From positions 7,333,501 through 7,397,500 of the forward strand of contig JAFEKX020000001.1 of the NCBI GenBank assembly GCA_016893485.2: a stretch of 64,000 nucleotides of DNA, in the 5' to 3' direction. Shown piece by piece: positions 56,670 through 64,000 of the stretch. The first letter of the stretch is position 1. Every line of letters starts with the position of its first letter. This DNA comes from Streptomyces sp. P3. Lineage in GTDB: Bacteria; Actinomycetota; Actinomycetes; Streptomycetales; Streptomycetaceae. The position numbers and the translations under genes were made by a program. The notes under the pieces are model-generated. The model had not been told where the DNA came from. It made no database searches and was given only the letters and a program-made list of their open reading frames with translations.

Positions 56670-59600
56670 TTGGCGGATCATCCGCGTCTCAGTGTTGTCG
56701 TGCCCTTTCAGGACGTCGAGAGCTATCTCGCGGAGTGCCTGGAGTCGATCGCGCGTCAGTCGTTCCGCGACTTCGAGGTCATCCTCGTCGACGACGGTTC
56801 CACCGACCGCTCGACGGAGATCGTCGCCGAGTTCTGCGCGGCCGACCCGCGCTTCCGGCTGATCCGCCAGGAGTCGCACGGCCCGGGCCACGCCCGGAAC
56901 ACCGGCCTGCGGGCCATGCATCCGCGCGGGGAGTTCGTCGCGTTCGTCGACGGCGACGACGTCATCCCGGAGTACGCCTACGAACTGCTCGTGCGCACCC
57001 TGGAGGAGTCCGGCTCGGACTTCGTCTCGGGCAACGTGCAGATGATGAACTCCACCAAGAAGTGGCAGTCCCCGCTGCACAAGACCCCGATGCAGAAGAA
57101 CCGGCGCGGCACCCACATCACCCGCTTCGACGCGCTCATCTACGACCGCACGGTCTGGAACAAGCTGTTCCGGCGCTCCTTCTGGGACCACCACTTCATC
57201 GCGTTCCCCGAAGGCGTCCTCTACGAGGACTCCTGGGTGAACATGTTCGCCCACTTCCGGGCCGCGAAGGTCGACGTCCTCACCGACATCGTCTACTACT
57301 GGCGCCGCCGCGAGGGCGGCGCCGCCCCTCGATCACCCAGCGCCACACCGAGCTGTCCAACCTCCGCGACCGGGTCGCCGCCGTCCAGTCGGTCAGCCGC
57401 TTCCTGGCCGAGCGGCGCTCCCGGCTCTACGAGGAGAGCAAGCGCAAGTACGACCTCGCCTGCCTCAAGTCCGACCTGATGCTGCATCTGAAGGTGCTCC
57501 CGGACGCCGACGAGGAGTACCAGCAGGCCTTCATGGGGTGGGTCAACGAGTTCCTCGACGAGGCGGACCCCACCATCATCGACGAGCTGCCGGCCGACGC
57601 CCGGGTCAAGTGGCTCCTGGTGCGCGAGGGGCGGCTGCCCGAGCTGCTGGAGGTCATCCGGTTCGAGCGGCGCGGCGGCCCGATGCCCGTCCAGCGCCGG
57701 TTCCGCCGCTACCTCAAATACCCCTATCTCGGCGACCGGGAGGTCGGCCTCGACAAGAAGGCCTACCGCCTCGACAAGGAGTTCTCGCTGCACGGCTCGC
57801 TCGACGCGGCCCGCTGGAGCGCCAACGGCCAGCTGCTCAGCCTGAGCGGTTCGGCGTACGTCCGCTTCATCAACGTGCACAAGAAGCACATGTCGGTGAA
57901 GGCCATCGCCCTGCGCAACAAGAAGCAGGGGCGGATGGTGCTCACCACGGCGAAGACCACGTACGCGCCCCAGGCCACCGAGCAGTCCAACCAGAATCGT
58001 TACTGCTACGACTGGGCGGGCTTCGAGGCGAAGATCGACATCACCCGGCTCAAGCGCAAGGGCCAGTGGGTCGAGGGCACCTGGGACGTGGCCGCCGGAG
58101 TGCTCAGCCGCGGTCTGTTCCGCTACCGGGGCATCGACCGCGGCAGCGCCGGATCCGCCGCCAATCCGCCGTACCGCTATGTCGACAAGAACACCCGGGT
58201 CCTGCCGGTGTTCCTGCAGGGCAAGCTCAAGCTACGCGTGGAGATCGTGCGCTGCCGGATCACCGGACACCGCGTCAGCGGCGACCACCTGGAGCTGAGC
58301 GGCGTCTATCTCGGCCCCAAGGTCCCCGAGTGGGGCAAGCTCCGGGTCACCAGCATGAGCGGCACCGGACAGCACGAGGCGTGGGCCCACTTCGGTGCCG
58401 GTGGCGACGGCTGGTGCACGTTCACCGCGCGGATACCGCTGCGCGTCCTCATCCCGGGACACCGTGCCGACGCCCAGGCCGGGGCGGACGTACCCCAGTC
58501 CTGGAACATGGGCGGCAACGGCTGGAAGACCACCTTCCACGTCGAGGGCCGCAAGATGACCATCTATCCGGTGGTCGCCGAGGAGACGCCCGACGGGCAC
58601 TACCGCATGCCCGCCGCGCTCCAGACCGGCGAGGGCGACCGCGAGGTCGTCGTGCACCGCAACGGCTCCGGCTACCTCGTGGTCTTCGAGCGCGCGACCC
58701 TGCCCATGGCGAGCGACGTCACCTGGGGCGAGGACGGCTCCCTGGAGGTCACGGGCCGCTACCTGGCCGCCGACCGGCTCTCCGCGCGCGAGTACCGCGA
58801 CGCCCATCTCGTCGTGCGCTCCCGGGCGCACGGAGCGGAGCGCACCGTCCCGCTCCACTGGGACGGCACCGCCTTCCGTGCCGTCCTGGCACCCGCCGCC
58901 ATGCGGACCCTGGCCGGCGAGATCCCGCTGGCCGCCGGGCGCTGGGACTTCTTCCTGCGCCGCCAGGACCTCTCCTCGGTGGCCCGCGAGGACCGCCTCG
59001 AAGACCTCATGGTCAAGATCGAGCAGTCCCTCGTCGAGTCCTTCCCGCAGGACTACGAGGCGAACGAGCGCCGCTACGAACTCCAGGCCGAGGCCTACGA
59101 CCGGCTCTCCGTCCTGGTGCACTCCGCGATGCCGGACGGCGCCCGCGGCCCTACCGTCAGAAGCTGCTGCGCACCAAGGCCTACCCGGCCGCGCGCCGCA
59201 AGGACGTACGCCCCGCGATCCTCCTGGACGCCTTCAAGGGCACCCAGTACTCCGACAGCCCCCGCGCCCTGCACGAGGAACTGGTGCGCCGGGGCGTCGA
59301 ATTGAGCACCTCTGGGTCGTCCGCGACGACCAGGTCCAGGTGCCCCCGACCGCGACCCCCGTGCGCATGTGGTCACCGCGGTGGTACGAGGCGCTGGCCA
59401 CCAGCCGCTACGTCGTCGCCAACAACCACCTGCCCGACTGGTTCGAGAAACGCGAGGGCCAGACCGTCGTGCAGACCTGGCACGGCACCCCGCTGAAGAA
59501 GATCGGCCACGACATCGAGGCCATCCACTTCGCCGACCAGCGCTATCTGGAGCGGGTCGAGAAGGAGGTGCGGAACTGGGACATGCTGGTCTCGCCCAAC

Positions 59601-60564
59601 AGCTTCTCCACCCCGATCCTCCAGCGCGCCTTCGGGTTCCCGGGCGAGATGGTCGAGTCCGGCTACCCGCGCAACGACGTCCTGCGCAGACCCGGCACGG
59701 AGGAGCAGGAGCGGGAGATCCGTCGGCGCATCGGCCTGCCCGACGGCAAGCGGGTCGTGATGTACGCGCCGACCTGGCGCGACGACCAGTTCTACGCGCC
59801 CGGCAAGTACAAGCTGGACTTCCGCGTCGACCTCGCGGACGCCCGGGCCCGACTGGCCGCCGACCACGTGCTCCTGGTCCGCCGTCACCCGAACGTGGTC
59901 GACCCGGTGCCGGGAGCCGGCGACGGCTTCGTCTTCGACGTCTCGGACTACCCGGACATGGCCGACCTGTCCCTGATCACCGACGTGATGATCACGGACT
60001 ACTCGTCCCTGATGTTCGACTACGTCAACACCGGACGCCCGATCCTCTTCTTCACCTACGACCTCGACCACTACCGGGACACCCTGCGCGGCTTCTACTT
60101 CGACTTCGAGCGCAGCGCCCCGGGCCCGCTGGTGTACTCCTCCGAGGACCTGGTGACCGCGATCCGGGAGATCGACCGCATCCAGGACGCCTACGCCGAG
60201 CGCTACCGCTGGTTCCAGCGGGAGTTCTGCGACCTCGACGACGGCTACGCCTCGGCCCGGCTGGCGGACCGGATGCTGGTCGCCGGCGGCGACCTCGCCC
60301 CGAGGAGGCGCACGCGCCCGCCGTCGGTTCCGTGGACACGAGTCACCCGGGCCGCCCGCTCACGCCGATCAGCTGGAACGCCCAGCACTGGTTCACCCCG
60401 CAGCGCCACCCGGCGCAGACCGGGCCCACCGTCGACCGGCCGGTGAACGCGCTGCCCGCCCAGCCCGGGCCGGCCGAGACCCTCGTCGCGCACGGCACTC
60501 GGCAGGATCGTTTCACCGAGGAGCCGTCACCCCGGGAAGGGTCGCCGAGGACGTGGTCGTATGA
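56670..60564 (+). CDS. GT2 glycosyltransferase fused to CDP-glycerol glycerophosphotransferase (TagF-like)
   Basis: About 1,298 residues. Residues 1-230: GT-A glycosyltransferase (LSVVVPFQDVESYLAECLES, VDDGSTDRS, FVDGDD). About 230-830: helical bridge and beta domains (HVEGRKMTIYP). About 840-1210: glycerophosphotransferase with EGQTVVQTWHGTPLKKIGHD, MYAPTWRDDQFY, RRHPNV and MITDYSSLMFDY, the TagB/TagF family signature. It would build a poly(glycerol-phosphate)-type wall polymer at the inner membrane face. TTG start with AGGAG 6 nt upstream. Breaks near 57325 (CCCCC read as CCCC), 59150, 59310 and 60300; a last frame change near 60530 leads to the TGA at 60562-60564, so the end is uncertain. 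Divergent from the LCP gene that could attach the product. Confidence 0.88.
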
Positions 60565-60601
60565 CCGCCGACGACCACGGGCGGCACCGGTGAACGGCGT
60601 C

Positions 60602-61514
60602 TCAGCCGGTGCGCACCCGCAGGAGCAGGGCGTAGTGGTCCGACGTCCCGGTGTCGCGCACCGAGCAGCGGACCCTCGGCAGCCCGGTGAAGAGGTAGTC
60701 GAACTTGTGGCCCGACACATGGGTGTCCCGGCCCGCCCGGGAGGACGCGGACGGCTGGTCGCACTCCCGCTGGTCGGTGTAGGGGCCGGACGGCCACACC
60801 CAGGAGAAGGGGTTGCGGGAACCCGGCGGATTCACGTTCAGATCACCGCCGTAGACCGTGCGCCGGGCGTCCGCCGCGTGGGCCAGAGCCTTCAGCTGGT
60901 CGTTGCGGAACTCCCAGGCGGGGTGCGCCGCATCGCTGTGCCGCGGGCTCAAGTGGGCGGTGCACACCCGGAGTTCGTGCGCGGTGACGGTGGCGCACAG
61001 GATGCCGCGCCGCACGCCCACGGTCGGCTGCTGCGAGGCCACGGCGGTGACCGACGACAGGGGATAGGCGGACAGGATCGCGAAACCGGCGGTGCCCGCA
61101 CCGGGCGTATCGCAGCGGACCGGTGCCGTACGCCCCGCCGCGTCGCGCTCGGAGTACGCGCGGAACGCCGTGTGCCAGGACCCGCCGAGTCCCCGGCGCA
61201 CCGACTCCAGCTCAGCGCCGCAGGTCTCCTGGAGGAAGATCACCCGGGCCCCCGCCCGGGGTGGCGAGCCGGCCCAACTGCGTCCGCTTCTCCGCCCAGC
61301 CGCCCGTGGCGGCGCAGCCCCACTGCCGGACACCGCACATGTTCCACGTCGCCACGGTCAGCGCCCGGGTCGACGCGGCGGAGCGGTCGGGCCTGGACGC
61401 CTGGATCGCCGTCACCGCCGTGGCGAGCCCCAGCAGCGCCACCGCGGCGACGGCGACCCTGCGCCAGGGGATGCCCATGTGCCCGGACCCGGGCGGGGAG
61501 GTAGCGGGATGCAT
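60602..61514 (-). CDS. Membrane-anchored endonuclease/exonuclease/phosphatase (EEP) family protein
   Basis: About 304 residues. N-terminal membrane segment or signal (RRVAVAAVALLGLATAVTAI), then the EEP fold: TVATWNMCG, VIFLQETCG, VCTAHLSPRHSD, YGGDLNVNPPG and GTSDHYALLLRV, which supply the metal-binding Asn/Glu, the catalytic Asp-Asn pair and the last Asp-His. The substrate could be nucleic acid or a phospho-ester such as a lipid or sugar phosphate. One frame change near 61262 (in a CCCGCCCGGGG stretch). The start at 61514 is tentative; the Met at 61478 is the alternative. Confidence 0.82.
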
Positions 61515-61593
61515 CACGACATCATGGCCGACCTCCCGGTCCGGCACCGCACCGGCCCGGACCACAAGCACCCGACGAGAGAGAAAGCGCACC

Positions 61594-63190
61594 ATGGCTG
61601 AGGCACCCGCGAAGGCCCGCAAGGTGATCGGCGGGATCGACGCCTCAGGCCCGCACCCCGTCAGTACCGGTTCACCCACGCCCGCAGCGGCAACCGGCAC
61701 CTGATGGTCGTCTTCGCCAACATCTACGCCCCGGACGACTACGGCTGGGCCACCGGCGTCCTCGGCGGCCTGCGCTCCAACATCCTCTGGATCCGCGACC
61801 GGTTCGGCGACGGGAACACCTACTACCTGTGCAAGGGGATGGACTTCGGGGTCGAGCAGTCGGTGATCGGCCTCATCACCCGCGTGATGAAGTCCCTCGG
61901 CCTGACCCCGGACGACGTGACCCTGTGGGGCAGTTCGAAGGGCGGCAGCGCGGCGCTCCACTTCGGGCTCAGCTACGGCTTCCGCAACATCGTCGCCAGC
62001 GTCCCGCAGCTGCGGATCGGCACCTTCGTACGCGACGTCTATCCCGACACCGGCCGGCACATGCTCGGCGAGGCGATGGCCGACGAGGACGTCCGGGTCC
62101 TCGACGCGGTCCTGCCCGACCTGCTGGCGTCGGGGCCAACAGGGACGCCAACCTCTACCTGGTGTCGTCGCCGCAGGACGAGCAGTACGGCACTCAAGTG
62201 GAGCCGTTCCTGGGGCTGTTGCAGCGGTACCCGAACTTCAACCTCATCTTCAGCGAGTCCCCCTTCATCACCGACCACGGCAAGGTCACCCAGCGCAACA
62301 CGCCCCCGCTGCTGGGCATCGCCTACCTCCTCGTGGAGGGCATCGCCCCGCGCCTGGGGATCACCCGGCACGGCTACGAGGAACCCGACGCCGACCTCTC
62401 GGGCATCACGTCCTTCCTGGAGGCGACCGCGGTGGTGCAGGGCTCGTTCGCCGCACCGGTCGTGACCTCGCCCCAGCCGCACGACCTGCTGCCCACGACC
62501 GACGCCCGTTTCACCGGCCGGGCGCCGGGAGCGGTGCGCGTCAGCATCTGGGAGCACGGCAGGTACCTGGCGTCCGCCCCGGTCGCCGCCGACGGCACCT
62601 GGACCTGGCAGCGGGACCAGCCGTGGAGTGCGGGCGAGCATCTGCTGCGGCTCTTCGCGGTCGACGCCAGCGGCTATCAGTCCGGGCGTACGGAGGCGCG
62701 GTTCACGGCTTCGGAACGTCAACCGGAGCGTGTGGAGGCGCAGTTCGCGGCTCCGGAGCGGCAAGCTGAGCACGCGGGAGCGCAGTTCGCCGCCCCGGCT
62801 CCCCAATCTGACGGTGCCGTGGGGCAGTTCATCGCCCCGGAGCCCCAACCCGAGGGCACGCAGGCGCAGTTCACCACCACGGAGCCCGTCGTGACCCTGC
62901 TGCCCCCGCTGGTGCGCACGCCGGAGCCCCACCAGCAACTCCTCGACGTGCAGGTGCGGTTGACCGGGGCCGCCAACGGTGCGACCCAGGTGGGGTTCCG
63001 GGAGAACGGGGTGTTCCTGGGGTCCTGCGGGCTCGACCACGACGGCCGCTGGATGTGGAACGCGGACTGGCGGTGGGCCCAGGGCCCGCACACCGTCGAG
63101 GTGTTCGTGGTGAACGCCGTCGGCGACGAGTCCCCGCCCGCCCTTGTCACCTTCGCCGTCATCCCGACCCCGGCCGCCCCCGCCCACTGA
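61594..63190 (+). CDS. Alpha/beta-hydrolase-like protein with Ig-like domains (possible wall-glycan modification)
   Basis: About 532 residues. N-terminal 300 residues: NRHLMVVFANIYAPDDYGWA, YYLCKGMDFGVEQS and the nucleophile-elbow-like VTLWGSSKGGSAALHFGLSY (Ser in G-S-S-K-G-G-S), then YLVSSPQDEQYGTQVEPF, which recalls XcbB/CpsF- or Asp2-like hydrolases of capsule and glycoprotein loci (from memory). Then an Ig-like domain (VRVSIWEHGRYLASAPVAAD), a 14-residue tandem repeat and a second Ig-like domain (TQVGFRENGVFLGSCGLDHD). No signal peptide seen. Breaks near 61667 and 62130. Same-strand paralogue 33 bp downstream. Confidence 0.7.
62693..62893 (+). repeat. 42-bp (14-residue) tandem repeats between two Ig-like domains
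   Basis: Four full units plus one partial: EARFTASERQPERV, EAQFAAPERQAEHA, GAQFAAPAPQSDGA, VGQFIAPEPQPEGT, QAQFTTTEPVV. The third residues onward (QF.APE.Q) are conserved; the unit is Pro/Glu/Gln-rich, so an extended linker is likely. Copy number may vary between strains. Confidence 0.85.
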
Positions 63191-63222
63191 ACCCCGACAC
63201 GTCCCAGGAACGGATTCCGCCC

Positions 63223-64000
63223 ATGTCCCCAGCACCCGCGAACGGGAGGCAGCTGCTCACCGGCATCGAGGCCGCGGGGGCGTACCCCGTCGAGTACCGC
63301 TTCGCCCACGCCCAGAAGGGCAACCGGCATCTGGTCGTCGTCTTCGCCAACTTCTCCGCGCCCGGCGACTACGGCTGGTCCAACGGCGTCTTCGACAAGC
63401 TGCGCGCGAACATCCTCTGGATCCGGGACAGCTTCGAGGGCAACCGGAGCTACTACCTGTGCAAGGAGATGGACTTCGGCCTGGAGCAGTCCGTCGTCAC
63501 CCTCATCTCGAACGTGATGAAGTCCCTCGACCTCACCACGGAGTCCGTCACCCTGTGGGGCGGGCTCGAAGGGCGGCAGCGCGGCCCTCTACTTCGGGCT
63601 GAAGTACGGCTTCAGGAACATCGTCGCCATCGCGCCCCAGTTCTCGATCGGCACGTACGTGAAGAACGTACACCCCGGGGTCGCCCGCTTCATGCTCGGC
63701 GACGGCGTCCCGGACGAGAACGTACGGATCGTCGACGCGCTCGTACCCGACCTGGTCCGCTCCGGCGTCAACCGCGCGGCCAACGTCTACCTGGTCTCCT
63801 CGCCCCAGGACGACCAGTACCCGACCCAGGTGGAGCCGTTCCTCGGACTCTTCCAGCACTACGAGAACTTCAACTTCGTCTTCAGCGACTCCCCGCACAT
63901 CGCGGACCACACACAGATCGCGGGCCGCAACGTCCCCATGCTGATGGGCATCGCCAACCTCCTGATCGACGGCATCGCCCCGCGACTCGGCTTCGTGGGC
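63223..64000 (+). CDS. Paralogue of the preceding alpha/beta-hydrolase-like protein (3' end outside window)
   Basis: First 259 residues: GNRHLVVVFANFSAPGDYGW, YYLCKEMDFGLEQSVVTLIS, KYGFRNIVAIAPQFSIGTYV, VYLVSSPQDDQYPTQVEPFL. Clearly homologous over the whole visible length to the gene at 61594. The nucleophile region needs one base removed near 63565 (an extra G before TCGAAGGGC), giving G-G-S-K-G-G-S; this is one of the few insertions rather than deletions. ATG at 63223 with AGGAA upstream. The gene continues beyond the window. Confidence 0.75.
   Translation, partial: MSPAPANGRQLLTGIEAAGAYPVEYRFAHAQKGNRHLVVVFANFSAPGDYGWSNGVFDKLRANILWIRDSFEGNRSYYLCKEMDFGLEQSVVTLISNVMKSLDLTTESVTLWGGLEGRQRGPLLRAEVRLQEHRRHRAPVLDRHVREERTPRGRPLHARRRRPGRERTDRRRARTRPGPLRRQPRGQRLPGLLAPGRPVPDPGGAVPRTLPALRELQLRLQRLPAHRGPHTDRGPQRPHADGHRQPPDRRHRPATRLRG

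Overview
The window is Streptomyces chromosome. It has very high GC, third codon positions that are nearly all G or C, GTG and TTG starts behind AGGAGG-type ribosome sites, and Tat/lipoprotein export. From about 20 kb to 52 kb the gene order (MurA paralogue, aconitase, ngcEFG, rok7B7, xylFGH, dxs, amino-acid permease) matches what I remember of the S. coelicolor SCO5998-SCO6014 neighbourhood. That synteny is from memory, not a search.

Layout. 1-18948: the 3' part of one giant gene, more than 6,300 codons inside the window. It is built from tandem units of about 8.5 kb: coiled coil, Pro/Lys linker, OTU-like cysteine protease, HExxH zincin, then a very long beta-rich region. A membrane-anchored ricin-B lectin gene follows 37 bp later. 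20296-25156: an XRE-HTH/MurA fusion divergent from aconitase, with the same ATCTC-N6-GAGAT palindrome in front of each. 25301-27561: a two-component pair. 27558-39818: a glycan-degrading block with a GH27 alpha-galactosidase, a CBM2-linked LPMO behind a perfect CebR box, and two GH92 alpha-mannosidases that share the operator GACAACGTTGTC. 40188-48465: ngcEFG (chitooligosaccharide/GlcNAc uptake), the ROK regulator rok7B7 and xylFGH (xylose uptake). 48659-52256: dxs and an amino-acid permease. 52410-64000: a NYN-domain gene, two PLL-like beta-propeller proteins, an LCP ligase, a GT2 plus CDP-glycerol glycerophosphotransferase fusion, a membrane-anchored EEP-family nuclease/phosphatase and two paralogous alpha/beta-hydrolase-like proteins. 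This last part looks like a cell-wall glycopolymer locus.

How the parts fit. The middle of the window is about taking glycans apart (cellulose, alpha-galactosides, alpha-mannans), importing chitin and xylose products, and regulating this through LacI/ROK/GntR-type sites. The right end is about building and attaching wall glycopolymers. The left end is a giant, probably protease-bearing, protein system with a lectin partner and is the best candidate for something undescribed.

Quality warning. Most genes, including ones that must be functional (acnA, dxs, murA paralogue), are broken by single-base frameshifts. Nearly all those I worked through are one missing C or G in a run of 4-6. I therefore treat them as sequencing or assembly errors, annotate each gene across its breaks as one CDS, and give approximate break positions. 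Coordinates of starts and stops are as in the given sequence; protein lengths are approximate.
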